Source: Limnohabitans sp. 2KL-27
GTDB taxonomy: Bacteria > Pseudomonadota > Gammaproteobacteria > Burkholderiales > Burkholderiaceae_C
Direction of reading: 5' to 3'
Assembly: GCF_001269345.1 (NCBI RefSeq)
Contig: NZ_CXOP01000002.1
Location: 248,853-312,852, forward strand
DNA length: 64,000 bases
Part shown: one piece after another, positions 1-8,627 of the stretch
Numbering within the stretch: the stretch's first letter is position 1
Layout of the letters: every line of letters starts with the position of its first letter
Notes under the pieces: generated by a model
What the model saw: the letters and a program-made list of their open reading frames with translations, nothing else
What the model was told of the DNA's origin: nothing
The model's database searches: none
Translations under genes and position numbers: made by a program

Positions 1-871
1 ACAGGGCCCCCGCCACCGCGCCGGTGACCAAGGCACCAAAAGGGTGCATCAAATCGGAGCCTGCGCACACCGCCACCAAACCGGCCAAGGGGCCGTTGTG
101 CACGAAGCCGGGGTCGTTCTTGCCCAAGACCAAGGCCGCCAAGGTGCCGCCCACCATGGCCATCAGGGAGTTGACCGCCACCAGGCCCGATATCTTGTCC
201 AGCGTTTGGGCGCTCATGACATTGAAGCCAAACCAGCCCACGATCAGAATCCAAGAACCCAGGGCCAAGAAGGGGATGCTCGACGGCGGATGCGCCGACA
301 CCACACCGTCCTTGCGATAGCGGTTGTAACGCGCACCGAGCAACACAATAGCAGGCAAAGCGATCCAACCGCCCATGGCATGCACCACCACCGAGCCTGC
401 AAAGTCATGGAACTCATCGCCCGTGGCGGCCTTGATCCAGGCTTGCACGCCAAAATGCTGGTTCCAGGCAATGCCCTCAAAGAAAGGGTAGACAAAGCCC
501 ACGATCACCGCTGTGGCGATCAACTGCGGCCAGAACTTGGCCCGCTCGGCAATGCCGCCCGACACGATGGCGGGAATGGCGGCGGCAAAGGTCAGCAAAA
601 AGAAGAACTTGACCAGGTCATAGCCGTTCTTGGCGGCCAACTGCTCGGCGCCCACAAAGAAGGTGGTGCCGTAAGCCACGCTGTAGCCCACCACAAAATA
701 AACCACGGTCGACACTGAGAAATCCACCAAGATTTTCACCAGCGCATTGACTTGGTTCTTTTTGCGGACTGTGCCCAGTTCCAAAAAAGCAAAACCGGCG
801 TGCATGGCCAACACCATGATGCCGCCCAACAAAATAAAAAGCGCATCTGCGCCCTGTTTTAGTGCTTCCAC
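1..871 (-). CDS. amt: Ammonium transporter Amt (3' end cut off by the window edge)
   Basis: Polytopic membrane protein that conducts ammonium or ammonia across the inner membrane. Reading the minus strand from the GTG at 869-871 gives about 290 residues without a stop to the window edge. The start has AGGACG just upstream. Family marks seen: the N-terminal helix with a hydrophobic FLELGTVRKKN segment, the DFAGSVVVHAMGG signature carrying the conserved Asp and first pore His, and later GWFGFNVMS and CAGSDLMHPFG. The second pore histidine lies beyond the edge. No glnK/PII gene lies upstream, where Amt genes are often paired with one; the next gene is divergent. A sigma-54-like promoter sits about 75 bases upstream. 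Family assignment is firm; which Amt paralogue it is cannot be told. Confidence 0.93.
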   Translation of the reverse strand, partial: MEALKQGADALFILLGGIMVLAMHAGFAFLELGTVRKKNQVNALVKILVDFSVSTVVYFVVGYSVAYGTTFFVGAEQLAAKNGYDLVKFFFLLTFAAAIPAIVSGGIAERAKFWPQLIATAVIVGFVYPFFEGIAWNQHFGVQAWIKAATGDEFHDFAGSVVVHAMGGWIALPAIVLLGARYNRYRKDGVVSAHPPSSIPFLALGSWILIVGWFGFNVMSAQTLDKISGLVAVNSLMAMVGGTLAALVLGKNDPGFVHNGPLAGLVAVCAGSDLMHPFGALVTGAVAGAL

Positions 872-944
872 GATCGTCCTTTGAGGATTTTTGAATTGAT
901 TTGGTGCATTTCGGGGGCGATCCACCCTCGCGCACCAAAGCAAA

Positions 945-959
945 GCAAGAAACGCACCC
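945..959 (-). promoter_or_regulatory. Candidate sigma-54 (-24/-12) promoter for amt
   Basis: On the minus strand the element reads GGGTGCGTTTCTTGC, i.e. GG, ten bases, GC, with a perfect TTGC at -12, close to the RpoN consensus. A start about 12 bases further on would leave a leader of roughly 60 bases before the GTG at 871. Nitrogen control of amt by NtrC and RpoN is well known in proteobacteria. A half-site resembling an NtrC box (TGCACC) lies upstream around 1003-1008, but no full dyad was found. Confidence 0.4.
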
Positions 960-972
960 AAACTGACTCACC

Positions 973-1022
973 CGTGAGGGGCTCTGCCTCATCCCCCCAA
1001 ACCGGTGCACGGGGCCCTCACG
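973..1022. other. Inverted repeat in the amt / UPF0016 divergent spacer
   Basis: CGTGAGGG at 973-980 is perfectly complementary to CCCTCACG at 1015-1022, with 34 bases between. It lies in the only spacer from which both amt and the UPF0016 gene can be transcribed. It could be an operator or a leader hairpin. I looked for the conserved core of the yybP-ykoY manganese riboswitch that often precedes UPF0016 genes and did not find it. Confidence 0.3.
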
Positions 1023-1076
1023 TAAGATGCGCTCCTTGATTTGAATCGGTGTTCAGGGCTACGCCCGCATTCCCCC

Positions 1077-1643
1077 ATGGAAGCATTCCTCGTCTCTACC
1101 GGCATCGTGGCCCTGGCCGAAATGGGTGACAAAACCCAGCTTTTGTCACTCGTGTTGGCCGCCCGTTTTCGCAAACCCTGGCCCATCGTGCTGGGCATTT
1201 TGGTGGCCACGCTGGCCAACCATGGTCTGGCCGGGGCCGTGGGCAGCTGGGTCACCAGCGTCATGGGGCCCGATGTGCTGCGCTGGGTGCTGGGCGCATC
1301 CTTCATTGCCATGGCGGCGTGGATGCTGATCCCCGACCAACTGGACGACGAAGAAGGCGACAGCGCACCGCGCATGGGCGTTTTTGTCACCACTGTGGTG
1401 GCTTTCTTTCTGGCCGAGATGGGCGATAAGACGCAGATCGCCACCGTGATGCTGGCCGCGCAATACAACGCCTGGTTCATGGTGGTCGCGGGCACCACGC
1501 TGGGCATGATGCTGGCCAACGCCCCCGTGGTGTGGCTGGGCGACGCCATCACCAAACGTGTGCCGCTGCGCCTGGTGCACATCATTTCAGCGGGCATCTT
1601 CGCCGTGCTGGGTGTGATTGCCTTGACGGGTTGGGGCGCTTAA
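1077..1643 (+). CDS. UPF0016 / GDT1 family membrane cation exporter (probable Mn2+ efflux)
   Basis: A 188-residue membrane protein with two homologous halves. Each half carries the family motif E-x-G-D-K-T-Q (EMGDKTQ near residues 15 and 115), which forms the cation site in the UPF0016/TMEM165/GDT1 family. The characterised bacterial members (MneA of Vibrio and Xanthomonas) export manganese. The ATG at 1077 places the first motif in the first helix as usual; a 12-residue longer reading from 1041 has no support. Around six transmembrane segments are visible. Manganese as the substrate is inferred from the family only. Confidence 0.85.
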   Translation: MEAFLVSTGIVALAEMGDKTQLLSLVLAARFRKPWPIVLGILVATLANHGLAGAVGSWVTSVMGPDVLRWVLGASFIAMAAWMLIPDQLDDEEGDSAPRMGVFVTTVVAFFLAEMGDKTQIATVMLAAQYNAWFMVVAGTTLGMMLANAPVVWLGDAITKRVPLRLVHIISAGIFAVLGVIALTGWGA

Positions 1644-1696
1644 ATACAGCGGTCAAGCACTCGGGTACGTGAGCGCACCCCTGTGCGCCATGGTTT

Positions 1697-2512
1697 TCAA
1701 GTCGGCGGCTGGCGCTTGTAAATGACGTGGTACACCCCGGCTACCAGCACAGCGCCGCCCAACACATTCCCCAAAATCACGGGCAGCAAATTGCCCAGCA
1801 TGCCGCTCCAGGTGATGGCGGGGTAGCCCGCCAACCCTGCCTGTTGCAACAACATGGCCAAAGGCATCAGGTACATGTTGGCAATGCTGTGCTCAAAGCC
1901 AGCTGCCACAAAGGCCATCACCGGCAGCATCACAGCCACCGCCTTGTCGGTCACGCTGCGCCCGGCCATGGCCATCCACACGGCCATGCACACCAGCACG
2001 TTGCACAGCACGCCACGCAACAAGGCCGTGACAAAGGGCAGCTCCTGCTTGGCCACGGCGATCTGCACCACCTTGAGGCCTATCGCGCCGCCGTTGAGGC
2101 TTGCGTGGCCGCTGGCAAACACCAGCAGCGCCAGACCGGCCGCGCCCACAAAATTGGCCAGGCACACGATGGCCCAGTTGCGCAGCACCTGCGCCGTGCT
2201 GACCCGGCCATCGGCCCAGGCCATGACGATCAGGTTGTTGCCGGTGAACAACTCGGCCCCGGCCACCACGACCATGAGCAAGCCCATGGCAAAGACCAGG
2301 CCGCCCAGCACCGAACTGGCCGCAAAACCCAAAGTGGGGTCGGATTTGACCAGCACAAACAGCATGGCCCCAAGGCCAATGAACGCGCCAGCGAGCACGC
2401 CCAGCAAAGCCAGTGGCAGCATGGCCATGCGGGCCTTGGTCTCACCCACGGCCTCGATGCGGCGGGCGATTTCGACGGGACTGTAGGCGTCCGAGCCATA
2501 AAGATCTGACAT
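1697..2512 (-). CDS. Formate/nitrite transporter (FNT/FocA) family protein
   Basis: A 271-residue inner-membrane channel of the FNT family, which forms pentamers and carries small monovalent anions such as formate, nitrite or hydrosulfide. Seen: six hydrophobic segments, the AGAELFTGNN motif of the first half and NVLVCMAVW plus GFEHSIANMYLMP in the second half, where the central pore histidine is kept. The start at 2512 has a good AGGAG eight to nine bases upstream. It converges with the UPF0016 gene and is divergent from the metX leader. No formate lyase, nitrite reductase or other partner is adjacent, so the substrate cannot be given. Confidence 0.9.
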   Translation of the reverse strand: MSDLYGSDAYSPVEIARRIEAVGETKARMAMLPLALLGVLAGAFIGLGAMLFVLVKSDPTLGFAASSVLGGLVFAMGLLMVVVAGAELFTGNNLIVMAWADGRVSTAQVLRNWAIVCLANFVGAAGLALLVFASGHASLNGGAIGLKVVQIAVAKQELPFVTALLRGVLCNVLVCMAVWMAMAGRSVTDKAVAVMLPVMAFVAAGFEHSIANMYLMPLAMLLQQAGLAGYPAITWSGMLGNLLPVILGNVLGGAVLVAGVYHVIYKRQPPT

Positions 2513-2520
2513 GCGTGCTC

Positions 2521-2551
2521 CTGAAATGGGCCCCGGCTTCGCCCTTATACT
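2521..2551 (+). promoter_or_regulatory. Candidate sigma-70 promoter of the metX leader
   Basis: CTGAAA at 2521-2526 and TATACT at 2546-2551, 19 bases apart (or TTATAC with 18), would start transcription near 2558, immediately before the riboswitch aptamer. The fit of the start point with the aptamer edge is the main support. Confidence 0.5.
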
Positions 2552-2558
2552 TGCCCCA

Positions 2559-2623
2559 AGCGCCGATTTGAACCCGATTGCGGGCGCCGGAACCGTGATG
2601 GTTTCGAAATTCAGCTAAATGGC
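2559..2623 (+). promoter_or_regulatory. SAM-II (SAM-alpha) type riboswitch aptamer upstream of metX
   Basis: The leader contains, in order, the hallmarks of the SAM-II pseudoknot aptamer: a P1 stem GCGCC (2560-2564) with GGCGC (2583-2587); between them GATTTGAACC and GATTGC, matching the conserved loop; then, after a spacer, AGCTAAA at 2613-2619, the conserved 3' strand that folds back into the loop. The spacer carries an extra small hairpin GAACC/GGTTT (2590-2594 with 2600-2604), a place where SAM-II elements vary. SAM-II senses S-adenosylmethionine and typically controls metX or metA. The match was made by eye and not by covariance model. Confidence 0.8.
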
Positions 2624-2644
2624 GTGTGTTTCAACTCACTGAAG

Positions 2645-2682
2645 CCCGGCCCAGCTGACTGCGAAGCCGGGTTTTGTTTTTT
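2645..2682 (+). terminator. Intrinsic terminator between riboswitch and metX (probable attenuator)
   Basis: CCCGGC (2645-2650) pairs with GCCGGG (2666-2671) around a 15-base loop, followed at once by TTTTGTTTTTT. It stands between the aptamer and the metX start codon. The left arm is also complementary over five bases to GCCGG at 2586-2590, which overlaps the 3' strand of aptamer stem P1, so a mutually exclusive antiterminator is possible. Confidence 0.75.
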
Positions 2683-2701
2683 GCACACCTGAACACCCTC
2701 G

Positions 2702-3856
2702 ATGTTGATCGCCGAATCCCAAAGCATGCTGTTTGAAGCCCCTTTGCCTTTGCAAAGCGGTGCGTCCATCCGCGGCTATTCGCTGAGCTACGAAACCTAC
2801 GGCACGCTCAACGCCGACAAATCCAATGCCGTGCTGATCTGCCACGCGCTCAACGCCTCGCACCACGTGGCGGGCGTGTACGCCGACCAGCCCAAAAATG
2901 TGGGCTGGTGGGACAACATGATCGGCCCTGGCAAGTCGCTGGACACCGACCGCTTTTTCGTGATCGGCGTGAACAACCTGGGTTCGTGCTTTGGCTCGAC
3001 GGGCCCCATGCATGTGAACCCCGACACGGGCCGCGTATACGGGGCCGACTTCCCGGTGGTCACCGTGGAGGACTGGGTCAATGCCCAAGCCCGCTTGCTC
3101 GACGCGCTGGGTATCAATCAACTGGCCGCTGTGATGGGCGGGAGTCTGGGCGGCATGCAGGCACTTTCTTGGACGCTGCAATACCCCGAGCGCGTGAAGC
3201 ACGCGGTGGTGGTGGCCAGCGCCCCCAACCTGAACGCCGAAAACATCGCTTTCAACGAAGTGGCCCGCCGCGCCATCGTGACCGATCCGGATTTCCATGA
3301 CGGGCACTTTGTCGCGCAAGGCGTGGTGCCCAAGCGCGGCCTGCGCATCGCCCGCATGATTGGGCACATCACCTACCTGAGCGACGACGTGATGAACGAA
3401 AAATTTGGCCGCGAGCTGCGCGAAGCCGTGACGCACAACGCCACCGGCTACAAATACTCCACCCAAGACGTGGAGTTCCAGATCGAGAGCTACCTGCGTT
3501 ACCAAGGCGACAAGTTCAGCGAGTACTTTGACGCCAACACCTATTTGTTGATCACCCGGGCGCTCGATTACTTTGACCCGGCCCGCGCCTTTGGCGGCGA
3601 TCTGTCCAAAGCGCTGGCCCGTGCCACTTGCAAGTTCTTGCTGGTCAGCTTCAGCACCGACTGGCGCTTCTCGCCTGCCCGCAGCCGCGAGATGGTCAAG
3701 GCATTGCTCGACAACCGCCGCGACGTGAGCTATGCCGAGATCGACGCGCCGCACGGGCACGACGCCTTTTTGCTCGACGACGCCCGCTACATGAACGTGG
3801 TGCGCTCTTACTTTGACAACATGGCGAAGTCTTTGAACGAAGGAGGTGCCGCATGA
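2702..3856 (+). CDS. metX: Homoserine O-acyltransferase MetX
   Basis: Acylates L-homoserine as the first committed step of methionine synthesis, in the cytoplasm. The 384-residue alpha/beta-hydrolase has the nucleophile elbow [10 protein letters not shown] with Ser148, and Asp320 (STDWRFSP) and His353 (PHGHD) complete the triad. The N-terminal part has SYETYG and [12 protein letters not shown] as in MetX. Betaproteobacterial members of this family have been annotated both as acetyl- and as succinyl-transferases, and acyl donor choice cannot be decided by eye. The gene overlaps metW by four bases (ATGA), the usual metX-metW pair, and is preceded by the SAM-II type leader and terminator, indicating repression when S-adenosylmethionine is plentiful. 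Confidence 0.95.
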   Translation: MLIAESQSMLFEAPLPLQSGASIRGYSLSYETYGTLNADKSNAVLICHALNASHHVAGVYADQPKNVGWWDNMIGPGKSLDTDRFFVIGVNNLGSCFGSTGPMHVNPDTGRVYGADFPVVTVEDWVNAQARLLDALGINQLAAVMGGSLGGMQALSWTLQYPERVKHAVVVASAPNLNAENIAFNEVARRAIVTDPDFHDGHFVAQGVVPKRGLRIARMIGHITYLSDDVMNEKFGRELREAVTHNATGYKYSTQDVEFQIESYLRYQGDKFSEYFDANTYLLITRALDYFDPARAFGGDLSKALARATCKFLLVSFSTDWRFSPARSREMVKALLDNRRDVSYAEIDAPHGHDAFLLDDARYMNVVRSYFDNMAKSLNEGGAA

Positions 3857-4437
3857 GCGACCCCCTGATCATGCAAGCCATCGCCCGCCTGGTGCCGCAA
3901 GGCGCCCGCGTGCTGGATTTGGGCTGTGGCGACGGGTCCCTGCTGGCCTATCTGCAGCAACATAAGGGTTGTACTGGCTACGGCGTGGAGCTGGACGACG
4001 CCAATGTGCACGCCTGTGTGCAACGCGGCGTGAACGTGATCCAGCTGAACCTGGACGAAGGCCTGAACCTGTTTGCCGACCAATCGTTTGACGTGGTGCT
4101 GCAAATCGACACCCTGCAACACCTGCGCAACGCCGAGACCATGCTGCGCGAGACGGTGCGGGTGGGGAAAATCGGCATCGTGGCCTTCCCCAACTTTGCG
4201 CATTGGTTCAACCGCCTGAGCGTGCTGCAAGGCCGCATGCCGGTGACCAAGCGCCTGCCTTACCAGTGGTACGACACGCCCAACATCCGCGTGGGCACCT
4301 ATGCCGACTTTGGCGACTTGGCGCGTAAAAACCAGTTGCGCGTCATGGACGCCTTTGGCCTGCAGCAGGGCCAAGAAGTGCGCCTGTGGCCCAACCTGAT
4401 GGCGGGCACGGCGGTCTACAAATTGCAGCGCAGCTGA
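3853..4437 (+). CDS. metW: Methionine biosynthesis protein MetW
   Basis: A 194-residue methyltransferase-fold protein. The SAM-binding glycine motif LDLGCGDG lies at residues 21-28 and the acidic strand end VELDD follows; [25 protein letters not shown] and FGDLARK are typical of MetW. MetW acts with MetX in methionine synthesis; a role in activating MetX has been described in other proteobacteria, and no methyl transfer has been firmly assigned. Translational coupling to metX through the ATGA overlap and a one-base gap to the next gene support one operon. Confidence 0.93.
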   Translation: MSDPLIMQAIARLVPQGARVLDLGCGDGSLLAYLQQHKGCTGYGVELDDANVHACVQRGVNVIQLNLDEGLNLFADQSFDVVLQIDTLQHLRNAETMLRETVRVGKIGIVAFPNFAHWFNRLSVLQGRMPVTKRLPYQWYDTPNIRVGTYADFGDLARKNQLRVMDAFGLQQGQEVRLWPNLMAGTAVYKLQRS

Positions 4438-4438
4438 C

Positions 4439-5638
4439 ATGGTCACTGCGCCAGGCGCCACCGCCCCGGCCGCCCACAGCCCCTGGCTGATCGCGAACGT
4501 GCTGGCGCAAATTTCATTCGGTCTCTTGGCCATGACCCTGTGCCTGCCCTCCATGCAGGAGTGGGGCAGCATCTTCACCACCAGCCAGGCCGATGTGCAG
4601 CTGACCTTCAGCGGCTATGTGGTCGCCTACGGCGCCTTGCAGCTGGTGTACGGCCCGCTGTCCGACCGTCTCGGGCGCAAGCCCATCCTGATGCTGGGCT
4701 TGGTGGTGGCGGGATTGGCTTCGGTGATGGCCGCGCTGGCCACCGACATCACCACACTGATCGCCGCCCGTGTGTTGCAAGGTGCAGGTTGCGCCGCCAG
4801 CATGGTGGTCAGCCGCTCTATGGTGCAAGACCTGTTTGCCGGACCACAACGCACACGCGTCATGGCCTACATTGGCATGGCGATGGGCATGTGCCCGCCG
4901 CTGGCCACGCTGATCGGTGGGCAGATCCATGTGCGCTTGGGTTGGCAAACCAACTTTGTGGTGTTGGCCGTGTTGGCCTTGCTGCTCTTGGTGGCGGCGT
5001 GGCTGGGACTGCCGCGTGTGGCCAAACCTCCGCCCGCTCATGGCCACTGGCTGAGGGCCATGCTCAGCGCTTACGCCCGCTTGCTGCGCGAGCCGCGCTT
5101 TTTGCTCTACGTCGCCATCCTGGCGGCCACCACCGCCACGTTTTACGCTTTCTTGGCTGGCGCACCCATCGTGCTCAAGGGCTACGGCATCGGCCCGGAC
5201 GGCATTGGCTGGTTCATCATGGCCGTACCTGTGTCCTACATCCTGGGCAACTTCATGACATCGCGGCTGATTGCGCAGGCGGGCGAATCGCGCGTCATGG
5301 CTTGGGGCCAGGCGCTCACGCTGGGTGGGTTGGTGGTGATGCTGGCGCTGGGCTTGGGGGGCGTGCAGACAGCGCTGGCCGTGGCCCTGCCCTTGTTACT
5401 TTTGGGTTTCGGTCATGGCCTGCTGAACCCGCCTGCGCTGGCGGGCACCGTGGGTGTATTGCCCGCGCTGGCAGGCTCGGCCGCTGCGGTGGCAGGCCTG
5501 ATGCAGCAACTCACCGGAGCCTTCGGCGGCTACTTGGTGGGCTTGGTGCCGCACGAAGGCGCGGTGAACTTGGGTTGGATGATGCTGGGCTTTGCCCTCA
5601 CAGGGGCCATAGCCCAATTTTTCTTGCGCAGGCGCTGA
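4439..5638 (+). CDS. Bcr/CflA-like MFS drug-resistance transporter
   Basis: A 399-residue, 12-helix major facilitator. Motif A between helices 2 and 3 is GPLSDRLGRKPIL, and RVLQGAGCAASMVVSRSMVQD in helix 4 and the loop after it is the pattern of the Bcr/CflA proton-coupled exporters (bicyclomycin, sulfonamide, chloramphenicol or small metabolites). It starts one base after the metW stop and so is probably cotranscribed with metX-metW, which suggests, without proof, export of a sulfur metabolite rather than a drug. No regulator is next to it. Confidence 0.85.
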   Translation: MVTAPGATAPAAHSPWLIANVLAQISFGLLAMTLCLPSMQEWGSIFTTSQADVQLTFSGYVVAYGALQLVYGPLSDRLGRKPILMLGLVVAGLASVMAALATDITTLIAARVLQGAGCAASMVVSRSMVQDLFAGPQRTRVMAYIGMAMGMCPPLATLIGGQIHVRLGWQTNFVVLAVLALLLLVAAWLGLPRVAKPPPAHGHWLRAMLSAYARLLREPRFLLYVAILAATTATFYAFLAGAPIVLKGYGIGPDGIGWFIMAVPVSYILGNFMTSRLIAQAGESRVMAWGQALTLGGLVVMLALGLGGVQTALAVALPLLLLGFGHGLLNPPALAGTVGVLPALAGSAAAVAGLMQQLTGAFGGYLVGLVPHEGAVNLGWMMLGFALTGAIAQFFLRRR

Positions 5639-5762
5639 ACAACAAGTGCGCACAGTGGCCAGCTGGGTGACCTTCTGACTTTCTGCACAAACCTTGAGCG
5701 ACAGCAAGGCTTGCGCGCAGGCCGATACGCCTCAAGGGTGTTTGGGGTGTAGCCTCAGACGC

Positions 5763-7349
5763 ATGGACAGCCCACTTCCTACAGCCCCTCTTGCAGGCAC
5801 AACTGAGCGGACATCGCCCCTGTCGCTGCGCCGCGTGGCCATCGACACCTACCGCGAAAACGTGGCTTATCTCAACCGCAACTGTGCGGTTTACCGGGCC
5901 GAGGGTTTTCAGGCGCTGTCCAAGATCGAAGTGCGCGCCAACGGGCGGCAGGTGTTGGCCACCCTCAATGTGGTCGACGACGACAGCATCGTGGCCTGCA
6001 CCGAAGTCGGTCTGTCTGAAGACGCGTTTCGCCATTTGGGCGTGCCCGATGGGCACACGGCCTCGGTCTCCCAAGCCGAGCCGCCTGCATCGATGGAGGC
6101 CCTGTTTCGCAAAATCGACGGCGAACGCCTGAACCAGGACGACTTCCACGCCATCGTGGAGGACATTGCCAAACACCATTACTCCAAGATCGAACTCACC
6201 GCATTTGTCGTGGCCACCAACCGGGGCGAGATGGACCGCGAGGAGGTCTACTTTTTGACCGAAGCCATGGTCAAGGCCGGGCGCCGACTGGATTGGCGCG
6301 AACCGCTGGTGGTCGACAAACACTGCATTGGCGGCATCCCCGGCAACCGGACTTCGATGCTGGTCATGCCCATCTTGGCGGCTTATGGCATCTTGTGCCC
6401 CAAGACTTCGTCACGCGCCATCACCTCACCGGCGGGCACGGCCGACACCATGGAAGTGTTGGCCGATGTGGAGCTGCCCTTTGAAAAACTCTCCGAGATC
6501 GTGCGCACTTACCGGGGCTGTCTGGCCTGGGGCAGCACCGCCGATTTGTCGCCGGCCGACGACGTTCTGATCGCGGTCGAGCGCCCACTGTCGCTGGACT
6601 CGCCCGCGCAAATGGTGGCCTCCATCCTGTCCAAAAAAATCGCGGCAGGCTCCACCCACCTGGTGCTCGACATCCCGATTGGCCCCACCGCCAAGGTGCG
6701 CTCCATGCCCGATGCGCAGCGCCTGCGCCGGCTGTTTGAATACGTGGCCACGCGCATGCACCTGTCGCTCGAAGTGGTCATCACCGATGGCCGCCAACCT
6801 GTGGGTCAGGGTGTGGGCCCGATGCTCGAAGCCCGTGACGTGATGCGCGTGCTCGAAAACGACCCGCGTGCGCCCAATGACCTGCGGCAAAAATCGCTGC
6901 GATTGGCTGGCCGTCTGATTGAAGCCGACCCCGATGTGCGCGGCGGCGACGGTTTTGCCATCGCGCGCGACATCCTCGACTCCGGCCGAGCGCTCAGCCG
7001 CATGCAGGCCATCATCGCCGCCCAAGGGGCACACCCCTTTGACCACAACCATCCGCCACTGGGGGCACTCACGCTGGAGGTGTGCGCCCCCAGTGGCGGC
7101 GTGGTGACCGGCATCGACAACCTTCAGATCGCCCGTGTGGCCCGCATGGCCGGTGCCCCCAAAGTGCGAAGCGCCGGGGTGGATCTGCTGCGCAAACTGG
7201 GCGACAGCGTCGCGCAAGGCGAGGCGCTGTACCGCGTGCATGCCGCGTACCCGAGCGACCTGGAATTTGCGGCCCAGCTGTGCCGCAAAGCCAGCGGCTA
7301 CACGATGGGCCAGGCCAGCGATGTGCCGCATGTGTTTGTCGAGTTTTGA
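5763..7349 (+). CDS. Thymidine phosphorylase family protein, long form (AMP phosphorylase-like)
   Basis: About 528 residues from the ATG at 5763; a TTG at 5694 would add 23 residues of poor composition. The core matches pyrimidine nucleoside phosphorylases: [15 protein letters not shown] (phosphate site) and the signature [18 protein letters not shown]. An N-terminal extension of roughly 90 residues and the overall length match the archaeal AMP phosphorylase / putative thymidine phosphorylase 2 group rather than the 440-residue DeoA. Archaeal members split nucleoside 5'-monophosphates with phosphate into base and ribose 1,5-bisphosphate. The stop is followed after 13 bases by a PRPP-synthetase-like gene, so the two probably act in one ribose-phosphate salvage step. 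True substrate unproven. Confidence 0.85.
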   Translation: MDSPLPTAPLAGTTERTSPLSLRRVAIDTYRENVAYLNRNCAVYRAEGFQALSKIEVRANGRQVLATLNVVDDDSIVACTEVGLSEDAFRHLGVPDGHTASVSQAEPPASMEALFRKIDGERLNQDDFHAIVEDIAKHHYSKIELTAFVVATNRGEMDREEVYFLTEAMVKAGRRLDWREPLVVDKHCIGGIPGNRTSMLVMPILAAYGILCPKTSSRAITSPAGTADTMEVLADVELPFEKLSEIVRTYRGCLAWGSTADLSPADDVLIAVERPLSLDSPAQMVASILSKKIAAGSTHLVLDIPIGPTAKVRSMPDAQRLRRLFEYVATRMHLSLEVVITDGRQPVGQGVGPMLEARDVMRVLENDPRAPNDLRQKSLRLAGRLIEADPDVRGGDGFAIARDILDSGRALSRMQAIIAAQGAHPFDHNHPPLGALTLEVCAPSGGVVTGIDNLQIARVARMAGAPKVRSAGVDLLRKLGDSVAQGEALYRVHAAYPSDLEFAAQLCRKASGYTMGQASDVPHVFVEF

Positions 7350-7362
7350 AGGCAGCACCCCG

Positions 7363-8259
7363 ATGACCGCGCCGGGTGCCTTGCTGTATTTTGAAGACGA
7401 AGCGCCAGCCGCTTTGCGTCTGGGCGAAGCCTCGGGCCTGCTGCCACAGCAGATCGTGCAGCACCGCTTTCCCGATGGCGAAATCCAGCTGACCCTGCCC
7501 GCGCACTTGCCCCCGCGTGTGGTGCTGATGCGCAGCTTGCACCAGCCTAACGAGAAACTGACCGCGCTGCTTCTGGCCGCGCCCACCGCCCGCCAACTGG
7601 GCGCCAAGCACCTCAGCCTGGTCGCGCCCTATCTGGCTTACATGCGGCAAGACATGGCATTTGCCCCCGGCCAAGCCGTGAGCCAGCGCATTGTGGGCTC
7701 TTGGCTGGCCAATTTGTTTGACGCCGTCATCACCGTGGACCCGCACCTGCACCGGGTGGCCACGCTGGCCGAGGCCGTGCCCGCCCACCAGACCATCACG
7801 CTGAGCGCGGCACCGCTGCTGGGCAACTGGATTGCAAAGCACCGCCCAGGCGCGTTCTTGCTCGGGCCCGACAGCGAATCCGCGCAGTGGATCAACCAAG
7901 CCGCCGCCGCTCACGGCCTGCCCCACGCGGTGTGCCGAAAAGTCCGCCACGGCGACCGCGCCGTGAGCATGACGCTGCCCAAGTGCGACCTGCGCGGCCA
8001 AGCGGTGGTGCTGCTGGACGACGTGGCCAGCAGCGGCCACACCCTGGCCACTGCCGCCGCCTTGGCATTGGCCGCAGGTGCGGCCAGCGTGGACGTGGCC
8101 GTGACGCACGCCCTGCTGGCGGGCGATGCACTGCCGCGCATCCATCAGGCCGGCGTGGGCGAGTTTTGGAGCACGGACAGCGTGGCGCATCCGAGCAATG
8201 TGGTGGGCTTGGCGGCTTTGCTGGCGCAAGCGCTCATGCGGTCAAACCGGACACGATGA
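7363..8259 (+). CDS. Ribose-phosphate pyrophosphokinase-like protein (second type)
   Basis: A 298-residue protein of the PRPP synthetase fold. Seen: FPDGEI in the N-terminal half, the metal-binding segment VDPHLHR in place of the bacterial DLHxxQ loop, a flexible-loop CRKVRHGDR with the K-x-R pair, and the PRPP-binding motif VVLLDDVASSGHTL. It is shorter than the usual housekeeping Prs and resembles archaeal-type sequences more. It follows the phosphorylase-like gene by 13 bases and is presumably in the same transcript. Making or consuming PRPP from the ribose phosphates released by the neighbour is the simple reading; a housekeeping prs is expected elsewhere in the genome. Confidence 0.83.
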   Translation: MTAPGALLYFEDEAPAALRLGEASGLLPQQIVQHRFPDGEIQLTLPAHLPPRVVLMRSLHQPNEKLTALLLAAPTARQLGAKHLSLVAPYLAYMRQDMAFAPGQAVSQRIVGSWLANLFDAVITVDPHLHRVATLAEAVPAHQTITLSAAPLLGNWIAKHRPGAFLLGPDSESAQWINQAAAAHGLPHAVCRKVRHGDRAVSMTLPKCDLRGQAVVLLDDVASSGHTLATAAALALAAGAASVDVAVTHALLAGDALPRIHQAGVGEFWSTDSVAHPSNVVGLAALLAQALMRSNRTR

Positions 8260-8267
8260 CCGCCTTC

Positions 8268-8293
8268 TGTCACACCCGGCTTGACCGGGTATC
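8268..8293. repeat. Short imperfect palindrome, possible REP-like unit
   Basis: In the 119-base spacer after the PRPP-synthetase-like gene, ACCCGG (8274-8279) and CCGGGT (8285-8290) form a hairpin inside TGTCACACCCGGCTTGAC, a layout like the small dispersed repeats found between genes in many proteobacteria. There is no T-run on either side. No second copy was noticed in this window. Confidence 0.3.
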
Positions 8294-8378
8294 GATGTCC
8301 GCTGGGCAAACGGACTGAGCAACCGACAGGTTGTGTGGCTGACAGCAAGCACGGCAAATCCGTCTTTAGCCGTCTTCC

Positions 8379-8609
8379 TCAAGTGCTGTCGCGCGCCTTG
8401 TCCAGCGCCTCGCGCAACACCTTCAATTCTCCAATGTGGTTGGCCAGCAGCAGGATCAATCGGGCGTTGAGGGCCTCGCTTTGCTCGTCACTCAAGCCGT
8501 TGTGGGCTTCGATCAGGTGTTCATAAAACTCGTCGCCGGGGGAGAAGTCGCGGAAGAAGCGGCGGCCTGTTTCGTGGAAGTTGGGGTCTGTTTTGAGGGC
8601 GGTGTTCAT
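8379..8609 (-). CDS. Small DUF2783-like protein paired with flavin hydroxylase
   Basis: A 76-residue protein with the stretch EFYEHLIEAHNGLSDEQSEAL and then LNARLILLLANHIG, which I recall as the pattern of the DUF2783 family. It has no signal peptide or membrane segment. It starts 18 bases after the stop of the flavin monooxygenase gene, so both are almost certainly one transcript. The family is repeatedly found beside such hydroxylases; a role as partner or accessory subunit is only an inference. Function unknown. Confidence 0.7.
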   Translation of the reverse strand: MNTALKTDPNFHETGRRFFRDFSPGDEFYEHLIEAHNGLSDEQSEALNARLILLLANHIGELKVLREALDKARDST

Positions 8610-8627
8610 CTCAGTCCTTGCTGCGGT

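Noticed and set aside
940-1076. Manganese (yybP-ykoY) riboswitch before the UPF0016 gene
   Set aside because: The spacer has an inverted repeat but not the conserved core sequences of that riboswitch.
1673-1688. Bidirectional terminator between UPF0016 and FNT genes
   Set aside because: GCGCAC/GTGCGC hairpin is present but there is no clear T-run.
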